A stretch of 42,609 nt of DNA from NCBI GenBank assembly GCA_020350425.1, contig CP070716.1, positions 195,348 through 237,956 of the forward strand, in the 5' to 3' direction. The stretch is from Gemmatimonadota bacterium. GTDB taxonomy: Bacteria; Gemmatimonadota; Gemmatimonadetes; Gemmatimonadales; GWC2-71-9. Position 1 is the first letter of the stretch. The number at the start of each line of letters is the position of its first letter. This document shows, piece by piece, positions 1 through 7,936 of the stretch. The notes below the pieces were generated by a model. That model saw only the letters and a program-made list of their open reading frames with translations, searched no databases and was not told the origin of the DNA. A program made the translations under genes and the position numbers.

Positions 1-1119
1 GAAGTAGCCCATGCGGTCCTGCACCCACTCGAAGTAGCTCACCGTGACCCCCCCGGCGTTGGCCAGGATGTCGGGGATCACGAACACGCCCTTGTCCTCC
101 AGGATGCGGTCCGCGCCGGCCGTCGTGGGGCCGTTGGCTCCCTCCGCAACGATCCGCACGCCCTTGCCGATGAGCTCGACGTTTTCCTCGGTGATCTGGT
201 GTTCGAGCGCGGCCGGAATCAGAATGTCCACTTCCTGCTCGATCCAGGCGTCGCCCGGCAGCACCTCGTACCCCAAGTCCTGTGCTTTGGCTTTGTCGAT
301 GTCGCCGAAGCGGTTCACAATGCCCAGTAGCTCGTCGAGGTCGATCCCTGCCCGTTTGCGGTACGCGTAGCTGGTCTGGTCACGCTGGTCCCAGCACGAA
401 ACGCAGATCGTACGTCCGCCGATCTGGTGGTACAGACGGACGGCGTTCTGCGCGACATTGCCGAAACCCTGCACGCTGGCCGTCGTGTCCCCGGGACGGA
501 TGCCCAGCTCCTTCAGGGCTTCGCGCAAGGTGAAGACCAGCCCGAAGCCAGTCGCCTCGGTGCGTCCCAGCGAGCCGCCCACGCCCACCGGCTTGCCCGT
601 GATGAAGCCCGGCTGCTTCGAGCCGTGGATGGCCTCGAACTCGTCGAGCATCCACAGCATGTGCTGAGCCGAGGTCATGACGTCGGGGGCGGGGACGTCG
701 AGGTGCGGACCCATGTTGCGGCCCATGCGTCGCACGTAGCCACGGCAGATCGTCTCCTGCTCGCGGAGGCTCAGGTTGTGGGGGTCGCACACCACCCCTC
801 CCTTGGCACCGCCCAGGGGTATGTCGACGACGGCGCACTTCCAGGTCATCCACATGGCCAGGGCGCGCACCGTGTCCAATGTCTCGAGCGGATGGAACCG
901 GATGCCCCCCTTGCAGGGGCCCTTGGCGTCATTGTGTTGTACCCGGAAACCGCGGAACACCCGGATCGAGCCGTCGTCCATGCGGGCCGGAATGGCAAAG
1001 GAGAACTCGCGCAGGGGGAAGCGCAGCAGCTCCCGCGCGGATTGATCGAGGTCGAGGACGTCGGCGGCGGCGTCGAATTGTGCCTGCGCCATCTCGAAGG
1101 AATTGAACGGCTTGGTCAT
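1..1119 (-). CDS. gdhA: Glutamate dehydrogenase (Glu/Leu/Phe/Val dehydrogenase family), 3' end cut by window
   Basis: Catalyses the reversible oxidative deamination of glutamate to 2-oxoglutarate and ammonia in the cytoplasm. 373 codons are visible, starting MTKPFNSFEM. About 45-50 C-terminal residues, compared with the usual length near 420, lie beyond the left edge. The N-terminal half has the substrate motif PCKGGIRFHP (Lys70); KGG here is the glutamate-type signature, where leucine dehydrogenases differ. MTWKCAVVDIPLGGAKGG (Lys94, Lys106) carries further catalytic lysines, and VPAPDVMTSAQHM carries the catalytic Asp. The dinucleotide fold shows VQGFGNVAQ. After the second Rossmann strand it reads VSCWDQRD rather than the common VSDSKG, so cofactor preference (NAD or NADP) cannot be read off. 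It lies about 160 bp downstream of the kinase gene on the same strand. Family identity is secure. Confidence 0.95.
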   Translation of the reverse strand, partial: MTKPFNSFEMAQAQFDAAADVLDLDQSARELLRFPLREFSFAIPARMDDGSIRVFRGFRVQHNDAKGPCKGGIRFHPLETLDTVRALAMWMTWKCAVVDIPLGGAKGGVVCDPHNLSLREQETICRGYVRRMGRNMGPHLDVPAPDVMTSAQHMLWMLDEFEAIHGSKQPGFITGKPVGVGGSLGRTEATGFGLVFTLREALKELGIRPGDTTASVQGFGNVAQNAVRLYHQIGGRTICVSCWDQRDQTSYAYRKRAGIDLDELLGIVNRFGDIDKAKAQDLGYEVLPGDAWIEQEVDILIPAALEHQITEENVELIGKGVRIVAEGANGPTTAGADRILEDKGVFVIPDILANAGGVTVSYFEWVQDRMGYF

Positions 1120-1171
1120 CTGGCCTCGCGCCACGTTGACTGTCGGAAAGTGAGTTCCACGCAACTGTGGT

Positions 1172-1200
1172 CCCGAGCCCTACGGGGAGGGCTACTCGGG
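1172..1200 (-). other. Hairpin between kinase and glutamate dehydrogenase genes
   Basis: CCCGAG at 1172-1177 pairs with CTCGGG at 1195-1200, and an inner CCCT/AGGG pairing extends the stem with a small bulge. It lies after the kinase stop and before the dehydrogenase start on the minus strand. It may be a weak terminator or part of the dehydrogenase leader. There is no T tract, so I cannot choose between the two. Confidence 0.3.
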
Positions 1201-1281
1201 ATGGCCGGGAGGCCCCGCTGAATCATAATGCGGCATTGTGAGTTGTGTAGGCTGCGGCTCGGGGCGGCTCCGGCCCCCCCC

Positions 1282-2370
1282 TCACGCCGAGCGCGGTCGC
1301 GCCGTCTTCACTGCCTCAGCCGCCCCGTCGGGGGAATGGGTATCCCACCACCGCATGGCCCGCTCCTCGGTCCAGCGTTGTGGAGGATCGCACGCCGCCA
1401 GCCGCCGCTGGAACTCGCCGACGCTCTGCGGACGGAGGGCCGGGGCCTTCGCGAGCGACCAGAGGATCAGCCGCTCCAGCGCGGCCGGAATGTCGAGCTC
1501 GGTGCGGCGGGACGGCGGGATGGGGTCCTCGTCGAGGTGGCTCCGCATCGTCTGCTCCACGCTCTGCCCCTCGAACAGGGGGCTCGCCGTGAGCAGCCAG
1601 TACGCCACGCACCCAAGCGCGTAGATGTCGGTCCGTTCGTCCCCGGCCTCGCCCCTGGCAATCTCGGGGGCCATGTAGGCCGGTGTGCCCAGCACGCGGC
1701 CCCGCGCCCGGAGGGCGAGGTGCTCGGCCGTGGCGCCCCGCGCCGGCTTCACGAGCCCGAGGTCGGTGACCTTGAGGAAGTCGTGGTGCAGCTCCCGGCG
1801 GCACACGTGCAGATTCTCCGGCTTGAGGTCGCGGTGCACCAGGCCGTGAGCATGCATCTCGTCGAGCGCGCTGCAGGCCTGACGCAGGAAGTGCAGGGTG
1901 CGCTCGGCCGGCACCGGCCCGAACCGATCCACCAGACGTGCCAGGTCCAGTCCCGCGAGCAGCTCCATCACGATGTAGAACGTGCCGCCGTCGGTCATGC
2001 CGAAGTCGTACAGGCGCACGGCGTGGGGGGAGCGCAACCGGCTGCCCGTCTCGGCCTCGCGGCGGAACCGGCGCAGGGTGAGGAACAGGTCGTCGTCATC
2101 GGCGCGGATGAGCACTTCCGGCCGGATGAGCTTGATGGCGGCAGGCGTCCCCAGCAGGCGGTGCGTGGCTTGGTACACCTCGCCCATTCCCCCACGCCCC
2201 AGCAGCGCTCCGAGTCGGTAGGCACCGATCTCGGCCCCCTCGACCAGCGGCGGCCGGCGGCGCGCGGCGTGCCGCACCTGACCGGCGCTCACGCCGAGGC
2301 TCGGGCGCGAGACCCGTCTCGTGCGGGGGGGGTGTCGTCTGCTGAGGCGCTCCCACCAGGCCAGCGGCAT
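1282..2370 (-). CDS. Serine/threonine protein kinase (PknB/Hanks type), soluble
   Basis: A 362-residue protein kinase. A basic N-terminal stretch of about 45 residues precedes the catalytic domain. Visible motifs are the glycine loop GRGGMGEVY (58-66), the ATP-binding lysine in AAIK (Lys80), the catalytic loop HRDLKPEN (from 179, Asp181), DLG in place of DFG (203-205), and the activation segment ending in YMAPE. The domain is complete and expected to be active; DLG is a common tolerated variant. It ends soon after the kinase fold, with no transmembrane helix and no sensor, PASTA or PD40 extension, unlike many relatives. A GGAG lies about seven bases before the ATG. It is probably the last gene of the run starting at 5099, 84 bp after the serine hydrolase stop. 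Substrates are unknown; the neighbouring exported proteins are not obvious targets for a cytoplasmic kinase. Confidence 0.93.
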   Translation of the reverse strand: MPLAWWERLSRRHPPRTRRVSRPSLGVSAGQVRHAARRRPPLVEGAEIGAYRLGALLGRGGMGEVYQATHRLLGTPAAIKLIRPEVLIRADDDDLFLTLRRFRREAETGSRLRSPHAVRLYDFGMTDGGTFYIVMELLAGLDLARLVDRFGPVPAERTLHFLRQACSALDEMHAHGLVHRDLKPENLHVCRRELHHDFLKVTDLGLVKPARGATAEHLALRARGRVLGTPAYMAPEIARGEAGDERTDIYALGCVAYWLLTASPLFEGQSVEQTMRSHLDEDPIPPSRRTELDIPAALERLILWSLAKAPALRPQSVGEFQRRLAACDPPQRWTEERAMRWWDTHSPDGAAEAVKTARPRSA

Positions 2371-2454
2371 CGTGTGGCTCCACGATCTCGACGGCTGCAG
2401 GGTGGCGGACGCGCGTCAAGCGCTCGTCAAGCGCCGGGCGTGAAGGCGGACGCG

Positions 2455-3513
2455 TCAGGGCCCGACGGCCGGCATCACCTCGTGGACGATCACCTCGACG
2501 ATCTCCCACCAGTGCTGCTCGGCCTGCGACCCGGGCACGTGCCAATCGCAGGATGCCACGACCACGAGATCCAGCGTGGGCGCGACGAAGATGAATTGCC
2601 CCCCCCAGCCGGTGGCGAAGTAGAAGTCGGTCCCGTCGGCTTGTCCGATCCACCAGAAGTACCCGTAGTGCGACCCGTAGGGGACGGCGTCGTTCGTGCT
2701 GGTGTGGGCCGTCGTGGACGTCACCACCCATTCCGCGGGCACGAGCTGACGCCCGTCGAGGGCGCCGCCGTTCAGGAACAGCAGCCCCAGGGCGGCCATG
2801 TCCCTGGGAGTCACCATCAGACCGACGCCACCGAGGTTGTAGCCGCGGTTGTCGGTGAGCCAATCGCGCGCGCCGATGCCCAGCGGGCCGAAGAGGTGTT
2901 CCTCGGCGAAGGCCAACGCACTCGTGCCGGTCGCGACTTGCAGGATCGCGGCGAGGAGGTGGGCGGTGCCGTCGCTGTAGGCGAATACCGTGCCCGGCGG
3001 GTCGACGAGCGGGCTCCGGACGACGTACTCCAATTGGTCGGGCGCCCGGATCCACGCGCCGAACTCGGAGGCGCCCGTGAAGTCGCTCCACGCCCAGCCG
3101 GCTCGCATCGTCAGGAGGTTGTCGATGGTGAGGCTGCCAATCGCGTCCGGCAGGTCGGGGATGATTCCGCCTAGGTAATCGCCAACGGTCTGGTCGACGC
3201 TGGCGATGAAGCCCTCCCGGATCGCGATCCCCACCAGCGCCGACGTCACGCTCTTGGTGACCGACCGGACGTCGTGAAGGCTCTGGGGCGTCTGGCCGTT
3301 GAAGTATCCCTCCCCGACGATCGAGCCCTCCGACACCACGAGCAGGCTCTTCACGCCGGCGATCCGGCCAATCTGGGCGTAGGCCGACTCCAGGTGAGAG
3401 GGGTACTGGCCTGCCGGGTACGACGCGGGGTCGCCGCACACGGCGCCTACGGCGAGCAGCGCCGTCGCCAGCGGTCGCGTCAGGCGGCGTGCATGCCTCC
3501 ATGCGTGCGTCAT
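2455..3513 (-). CDS. Exported serine hydrolase, beta-lactamase (class C/NylB-like) family
   Basis: 352 residues, beginning MTHAWRHARRLTRPLATALL, a Sec signal peptide. The nucleophile motif SVTK (SxxK) follows HDVR. FAYSDG supplies the tyrosine motif (Y-S-D rather than Y-x-N). TGWGGQ near the C-terminus takes the place of the KTG/HxG box. This trio is typical of the beta-lactamase-fold esterases, amidases and 6-aminohexanoate-dimer-hydrolase relatives rather than of true resistance enzymes. The start was chosen because its ATG overlaps the SRPBCC stop as ATGA at 3510-3513, implying translational coupling, and because it gives a clean signal peptide. The frame stays open further upstream, but that part is antiparallel coding noise over the SRPBCC gene. 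The substrate cannot be predicted. Confidence 0.9.
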   Translation of the reverse strand: MTHAWRHARRLTRPLATALLAVGAVCGDPASYPAGQYPSHLESAYAQIGRIAGVKSLLVVSEGSIVGEGYFNGQTPQSLHDVRSVTKSVTSALVGIAIREGFIASVDQTVGDYLGGIIPDLPDAIGSLTIDNLLTMRAGWAWSDFTGASEFGAWIRAPDQLEYVVRSPLVDPPGTVFAYSDGTAHLLAAILQVATGTSALAFAEEHLFGPLGIGARDWLTDNRGYNLGGVGLMVTPRDMAALGLLFLNGGALDGRQLVPAEWVVTSTTAHTSTNDAVPYGSHYGYFWWIGQADGTDFYFATGWGGQFIFVAPTLDLVVVASCDWHVPGSQAEQHWWEIVEVIVHEVMPAVGP

Positions 3514-4136
3514 CGCTGCCCCCTGAGTCCGTTGCGGTACTCTTCCGCCCGTCGACGGATGCCCAGCATGCACTTCCGCATCATGATGATCTCGACGGCG
3601 TCGAGCATGAGTCGAACGCGGATGTCCGTCGCGTCCATGCGAAGGCGCGTTACGAGGCGCGTCCGCCCGGCAGCATCCGGGTACAGTCCCCACGCCCAGG
3701 TCCAGGGTCCATCCTCCGCCACCACGAGGAGCATGGTGCGGTTGGGCTCGAGGGCGGCGACCACGGCGTACGCCGAGCGCGCCAACGGAATCGAGTCGCC
3801 GACGGCCAGCTGCTGGAGCTCGGGAATGATGCGCTCGGCGCTGGGAATGCCGTCGTTGTCGAGCCGGTCGTAGCTGTAGAACCCGGCGCGGCGATAGCCG
3901 ATCTGGATGATCCAGGGCCATATCGCCTCGGGCGGCGCGTCGATGGTCACCGCCCGCGTGGCATTGAAGGTGGGAGCCGCCACGACGTCGTCTCCCGGCA
4001 TGGCGCGTGCGATTTCCTCGTCGGTGGCGCCCCAGTGCAGGGCCCAAGGCCGGTAGGCGAACCAGAAGAGCGCGAGCGCGGCGAGGAGGAGAGCGGCGAG
4101 CGCCGCCAACCCGCGCTTCACAGCGGTCGTTCGCAT
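3510..4136 (-). CDS. Membrane-anchored SRPBCC (START-like) family protein
   Basis: 208 residues. One N-terminal hydrophobic helix (about 8-27, LAALAALLLAALALFWFAY) is followed by a START/Bet v1-like domain. Family hallmarks are VTIDAPPEAIWPWIIQIG, then GFYSYDRLDN and a C-terminal amphipathic helix with MLDAVEIIMMRKCMLGI. SRPBCC proteins bind hydrophobic ligands in a deep cavity; this one would sit on the outer face of the inner membrane or stay anchored to it. It starts 6 bp after the SMP-30-like gene stop and overlaps the next gene by four bases. A GGGAG directly abuts the ATG, an unusually short spacing, so expression may rely on coupling to the gene before. No catalytic residues are recognisable. 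Confidence 0.8.
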   Translation of the reverse strand: MRTTAVKRGLAALAALLLAALALFWFAYRPWALHWGATDEEIARAMPGDDVVAAPTFNATRAVTIDAPPEAIWPWIIQIGYRRAGFYSYDRLDNDGIPSAERIIPELQQLAVGDSIPLARSAYAVVAALEPNRTMLLVVAEDGPWTWAWGLYPDAAGRTRLVTRLRMDATDIRVRLMLDAVEIIMMRKCMLGIRRRAEEYRNGLRGQR

Positions 4137-4142
4137 CTCCCG

Positions 4143-5099
4143 TCAGCGCTGCAGCGGCGCGCCCGCCACGCCCACTCGCACCTCCCACACCCGGCCCGTG
4201 CGGGTGGACGTGGCGTAGATCGCCTGGTGGTTGAACTCCCCCTGGCCGAACGCCAGGCTCGCGACGCCGGGCAGGTTCTCGGCGATCAGGACCGTTTCGC
4301 CGGTCGCGGGATCGACGCGCCAGATCTCGCCGGTGCCGTTGGCCGCCACGTAGATCCGTCCCGCCTCGTCCATCGCCAGGCCGTCGTTGCCCGCTCCCGT
4401 CCCGAGGTGGGCAATGACCCGCGGCGCGCCGGCGGGCCGGCCGTCCTCGAGCGGGATCGCCCAGAGCCGGTCATCGATCACCAGGGGGCGCAGGCTGGTG
4501 AAGATCTGGGCGACGTACAGGATCGAGCCGTCGGGTGCGAGCACCATCCCGTTGGGGTGGCCGATGGCATCGGTGAACAGCTGCATCGCGCCCGAGCGTT
4601 CAACCCGGAAGATCTCATCCGTCGCGTCGTCGGAGACGAGGATGGAGCGGTCGGGGAGCACCAGCACGAAGTTGGGATCGCCGATGCCGCCGTTCACGAC
4701 CCGGGTCTTGTGCCCGCCCGGCGTGATGTGCCACACGATGCCGTCGGCGTTGGGGCCCTGCGTGAACCGGTTGGTGGGCCCGAAGTCGGCCATCAAGAGG
4801 TCGCGCTCGCCAATGGGGGCGAGGCCCAGGTTGCTGTACACGTCGGTGACCTTCGCGACCTCGCCGGAGGCTCGCACCTGCCAGACGGCTTGGTTCCCCG
4901 CGACGAACAGCTTGCCCTCGCCGTTGAACGCGATTCCCTCACAACGCTCGAACACGCCGTCCACCAGCACCCTGGCCTCGACGGGGAAGGCCTGCTCCTG
5001 CCGCACGCCCGCGGGCTGCTGTGCACGCACCGCGAATGGAATCATCACGGTCCCGAGCGTCAGCACTGCGAGTGAGCGGCGAGGGGTGTCACTGCGCAT
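4143..5099 (-). CDS. Exported SMP-30/gluconolactonase/LRE-like six-bladed propeller
   Basis: 318 residues. The signal peptide is MRSDTPRRSLAVLTLGTVMIPFAVRAQQ. The remainder is a beta-propeller of the SMP-30/gluconolactonase type. CEGIAF supplies the family's metal-binding glutamate, GHPNGMVLAPDG the asparagine, and GNDGLAMDE the aspartate, so the divalent-cation site looks intact. Repeated strands of the form D-E-A/G-R-I-Y-V-A-A mark the blades. The family hydrolyses lactones, but substrate cannot be inferred here and it may only bind. The frame is open another 140 codons upstream, but the chosen ATG gives the signal peptide. It heads the tight run SMP-30, SRPBCC, serine hydrolase, kinase. 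Confidence 0.85.
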   Translation of the reverse strand: MRSDTPRRSLAVLTLGTVMIPFAVRAQQPAGVRQEQAFPVEARVLVDGVFERCEGIAFNGEGKLFVAGNQAVWQVRASGEVAKVTDVYSNLGLAPIGERDLLMADFGPTNRFTQGPNADGIVWHITPGGHKTRVVNGGIGDPNFVLVLPDRSILVSDDATDEIFRVERSGAMQLFTDAIGHPNGMVLAPDGSILYVAQIFTSLRPLVIDDRLWAIPLEDGRPAGAPRVIAHLGTGAGNDGLAMDEAGRIYVAANGTGEIWRVDPATGETVLIAENLPGVASLAFGQGEFNHQAIYATSTRTGRVWEVRVGVAGAPLQR

Positions 5100-5259
5100 G
5101 GCGCATCCTCCTCCCGGAACCCGTCCCACGTCTCGCCGGGGTGCCTGTGGCACGCCGCGGGCGAGACTCGACGACACGGACGGCGCGGCTGGGGGCATCG
5201 CGCCCCCCATCTGCGCTACGCGCGGTGAGGTGGTGGGGTTTCCGGGCGACGCGCCCCGC

Positions 5260-6912
5260 TCAGCCCGTCGGCAGCAGCGCGCCGATTTCGGCCGCGATCC
5301 GCGCGCCGACTTCGTCCTCCTCGTCCACCACGGTGTGCGCGCCCGCGACGTCGAGCTGCCAGCGGTGCACGTGGTAGCGAGACCGCACGACGATGCGGGT
5401 GTCGGGGGCCAGCGCACGCACCATCTGCACGACCTGGCGTGCGGATCGCGGGTCGGGGAGGGTGATGGCGACGGCGACGGCAGTGCGAATGTGCAACCGG
5501 GCCAGCACGCTCTCCCGCGTCGCATCCCCCACGACGGTGTGCAGACCGTAGGAGCGGGCCAGGTCCAGCGTGCCCGCGCTCAGGTCCGTGACCACGATCG
5601 GGACGTCACTCCGCCCCATCAGCGTCTCGGCCACGCGCTGTCCCGCGGGTCCGAACCCCACGATCACGAGGTGCCCGCTCAGGATTTCGTCGCGGCCGGC
5701 CGCCGCCTCGGCCGCGGTCATCACCTTGTGCTCCTGGGTCATGATCCGTCCCACCGCCGTCGCGAGGCGAGGGGCGAGCGCGGCAAGGTACGGCGTGAGG
5801 AAGAGGGTCACGATCATGGTGGCGACCATGAGGTCGAACAGGCTCGAGCCGATGACCTGGCCGTCGCGCGCCAGGATCGCGAGGATCAGGGAGAACTCGC
5901 CCAGCTGTGCTAGGACCAGGCCCGTTGCCACGGCCGGACCCGGAGGGAAGCGGAACAGCCGAACGATGCCCGCCGTGACGGCGGTCTTGCCGGTGACGAT
6001 CAGCAGCACGGTGCCGGCGAGCAGCGCCCAGTGCTCGCTGGCCCAGGCCGGATCGGCCAGCATCCCGATCGCGCTGAAGAAGAGCGTCACGAACAGGGTG
6101 TGAAGCGGCGCGATGTCGGCCCGGATCTGCACGGCGAAGGGCGATTCTGCGAGTACCATGCCGGCCACGAACGCCCCCAGCACGGGTGAGAAGCCCAGCG
6201 CGTGTGAGAGCCACGCGGCACCCGTGGCCGTCACGATGGCGAGCAGGATCGACAGGTCGCGGTTCGCGACCACGATCTCCGCGCCCAGCAGCCTCGGGAG
6301 CGCGTAGCTCACCACCAGGTAGAGCGCGCCGGCCAGCGCCGTGGCCAGCCCGAGCGCCTGCACGACGGCCCACCCCACCTGAGCGACGCCCCCGCCGACC
6401 CCCAGTGCAGCCACGAACAGGGCGGCCGGCACGACCGCCATATCCTGCAGCAGGAGGATGCCGAGCGCGTTGCGGCCGTGCACGGCATCGATCTCCTGGC
6501 GGCCCGCCAGCACCCGCACCACGGCAGCGGTGCTGCTCATGGCCACGATCGCCCCAATGGCGAGTGCCGTGGAGCCATCCAGGCCGAGCAGCCGGCCGAG
6601 CAGGGCCGTGGCAGCGCCGGTGAGCAGGAGCTGCAGTGTGCCGCCTCCGGCCGCGATGGCGCCTACGCTGCGCAGGCGCCGCCACGAGAACTCCAAACCG
6701 ATGGAGAAGAGGAGCAAGGCGATTCCGAGCTCGGCGATGGTGGACACCGCCTCGTAGCTGGGCAGCACGTTGAGCGCGTTCGGGCCCAAGAGGGTGCCGG
6801 CGAGCAGGTAGCCCAGCAGGGCGCTCTGCTTGATCCGCTCGCACAGCGCCCCCAGGAGCATGGCGGCGCCCAGGAGGATCAGGATATCCAGCAGAGAGTC
6901 CCAGAAGCCCAT
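5260..6912 (-). CDS. Kef-type cation:proton antiporter (CPA2) with RCK/TrkA-N domain
   Basis: 550 residues. The first about 385 form a Na/H-exchanger fold of roughly 12 helices with characteristic segments LLGYLLAGTLLGPNAL, ELGIALLLFSIGLEFS, AMSSTAAVVRVL and LGILLLQDMAVVP. The last about 150 residues are a cytoplasmic TrkA-N Rossmann domain (GHLVIVGFGPAGQRVAE, VVGDATRESVL) that gates such transporters on NAD(H)- or thiol-type signals. The architecture matches YbaL/KefB-like potassium or sodium:proton antiporters. No C-terminal RCK_C domain is visible after VVRSRYHVH...DEEDEVGARI, so it is shorter than full KefC. It starts 7 bp after the DUF6116 gene, whose end contains a possible AAGGG ribosome site. 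Likely role: ion and pH homeostasis at the inner membrane. Confidence 0.92.
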   Translation of the reverse strand: MGFWDSLLDILILLGAAMLLGALCERIKQSALLGYLLAGTLLGPNALNVLPSYEAVSTIAELGIALLLFSIGLEFSWRRLRSVGAIAAGGGTLQLLLTGAATALLGRLLGLDGSTALAIGAIVAMSSTAAVVRVLAGRQEIDAVHGRNALGILLLQDMAVVPAALFVAALGVGGGVAQVGWAVVQALGLATALAGALYLVVSYALPRLLGAEIVVANRDLSILLAIVTATGAAWLSHALGFSPVLGAFVAGMVLAESPFAVQIRADIAPLHTLFVTLFFSAIGMLADPAWASEHWALLAGTVLLIVTGKTAVTAGIVRLFRFPPGPAVATGLVLAQLGEFSLILAILARDGQVIGSSLFDLMVATMIVTLFLTPYLAALAPRLATAVGRIMTQEHKVMTAAEAAAGRDEILSGHLVIVGFGPAGQRVAETLMGRSDVPIVVTDLSAGTLDLARSYGLHTVVGDATRESVLARLHIRTAVAVAITLPDPRSARQVVQMVRALAPDTRIVVRSRYHVHRWQLDVAGAHTVVDEEDEVGARIAAEIGALLPTG

Positions 6913-6919
6913 GGTGGTG

Positions 6920-7138
6920 TCAGTCCCTTGGTGGTGGTGCGGGCGGCCGCTCCGCCCGACGCCGGCGCAAGCTGCCGAGCAGTACGGTCCCCAGCCCCAG
7001 GAGGATCTCGTCCACGAAGGGGATGGCGTCGGGAAGCGCGAGATCCACGCCGAAGAGCGTGAGCATCAGCAGCAGCAGGCGGGGATAACGCAGCCGCCCG
7101 GCGTATCGCTGCACGAGGGAGTTGACGGGGCCTGGCAT
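6920..7138 (-). CDS. Small membrane-associated protein, DUF6116-like
   Basis: 72 residues. A short amphipathic start (MPGPVNSLVQRYAGRLRYP) is followed by two hydrophobic stretches (LLLLMLTLFGVDLALP and IPFVDEILLGLGTVLLGSL) and a basic, proline-rich tail. The pattern RLRYPRLLLL...P(D/F)xIPFVDEILLGLGT is the one I know from the DUF6116 family of about 70-residue proteins. The function is unknown. It lies immediately before the antiporter gene, so a shared message is likely and an accessory role to that transporter is possible, but this is inferred from position alone. Confidence 0.75.
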   Translation of the reverse strand: MPGPVNSLVQRYAGRLRYPRLLLLMLTLFGVDLALPDAIPFVDEILLGLGTVLLGSLRRRRAERPPAPPPRD

Positions 7139-7246
7139 CCTGCCCGGAAATTACCGTGGCCGGCGCCGATCCGCCGCTTCCGGGCCAGGACGGGCTCCGA
7201 GGGACCGCGGCCACCGCGTACGGCCACGACCCCACCCGGCGCCCTC

Positions 7247-7936
7247 TCAGCCGTCGGGATCGGCAGGCCGCCCCGCCACGAGCATCCACTGGTGCGAGCG
7301 GCGGTAGCCGTCTGCCTCGGCAAAGTCGGCATCGCGGGCGCGGATCTCGAAGCCGGCTTCGACGAGCTCGCGCTCGGCGATCTCGATGGCAATCCTGTGA
7401 CGCGCCGTCTGTTCGCGGCGCGACGCGGACGGGTCGGGCGGGCTGAAGTCCAGCATCACCAGGCGCCCCCCCGGGACGAGCGCCTCGCGCATGCGCTCCA
7501 GCATGGCCTGGTGTTGCGTCATCTCATGGTAGGCGTCGACGACGAGCACGGCGTCGAGGGCCGCCCGAGGCAGCCGCGGATCGTCCACCTCCCCCCGGAT
7601 GACCTCCACGTTGGCGAACCCGTCGTCGTCCAACCGGTCCCTGAGCCGGCGGAGGCTCGACTCGTCGATCTCCACGGCATAGACCCGGCCGCTGCTCCCG
7701 ACCTGGTCGGCGAGCCGCACGGTGAAGTAGCCGCTCCCGGCCCCGATGTCCGCCACGTGGCTCCCCTCGCCGATCTCGAGGGCCGCAAACACGTCGGGGA
7801 CGCGTTGCCAGCCGTCGCGCGCCGCCTCCTGCTGTGCGGCGAGGCCGCCGGAAAGGCCCGTCGCTGCCACGAGGATGGCGGTTGCGACGCGCGTCACATC
7901 CACTTTCCCGAGACGCCGGTAGGGTGTATCTGCCAT
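7247..7936 (-). CDS. Exported or membrane-anchored SAM-dependent methyltransferase
   Basis: 229 residues from the ATG at 7936, which has GGAG six bases upstream. Residues about 12-35 (VDVTRVATAILVAATGLSGGLAAQQ) form a signal peptide or anchor, unusual for a class I methyltransferase. The catalytic domain follows: motif I VADIGAGSGYFTVRLA, acidic strand end AVEIDESSL, motif III-like EVIRGEVDDPRLP, motif IV DAVLVVDAYHEM, and LVPGGRLVMLDFSPPD. The fold is complete. Export of a SAM enzyme poses a cofactor problem, yet AAQQ is exactly the cleavage style of the other exported proteins here. Methyltransferases of this kind are common in this sort of genome; the substrate is unknown. Its start codon overlaps the start of the divergent gene. 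Confidence 0.85.
   Translation of the reverse strand: MADTPYRRLGKVDVTRVATAILVAATGLSGGLAAQQEAARDGWQRVPDVFAALEIGEGSHVADIGAGSGYFTVRLADQVGSSGRVYAVEIDESSLRRLRDRLDDDGFANVEVIRGEVDDPRLPRAALDAVLVVDAYHEMTQHQAMLERMREALVPGGRLVMLDFSPPDPSASRREQTARHRIAIEIAERELVEAGFEIRARDADFAEADGYRRSHQWMLVAGRPADPDG

Noticed and set aside
1228-3174. 648-codon open frame on the plus strand
   Set aside because: It lies antisense to the kinase and serine hydrolase, whose catalytic motifs are clear. The product is Arg/Gly/Pro/His-rich with no domain; long antisense frames are normal at this GC content.
2455-4188. 577-codon reading for the first serine hydrolase
   Set aside because: The upstream part overlaps the SRPBCC gene and has no domain; the ATG at 3513 gives a signal peptide and a coupled start.
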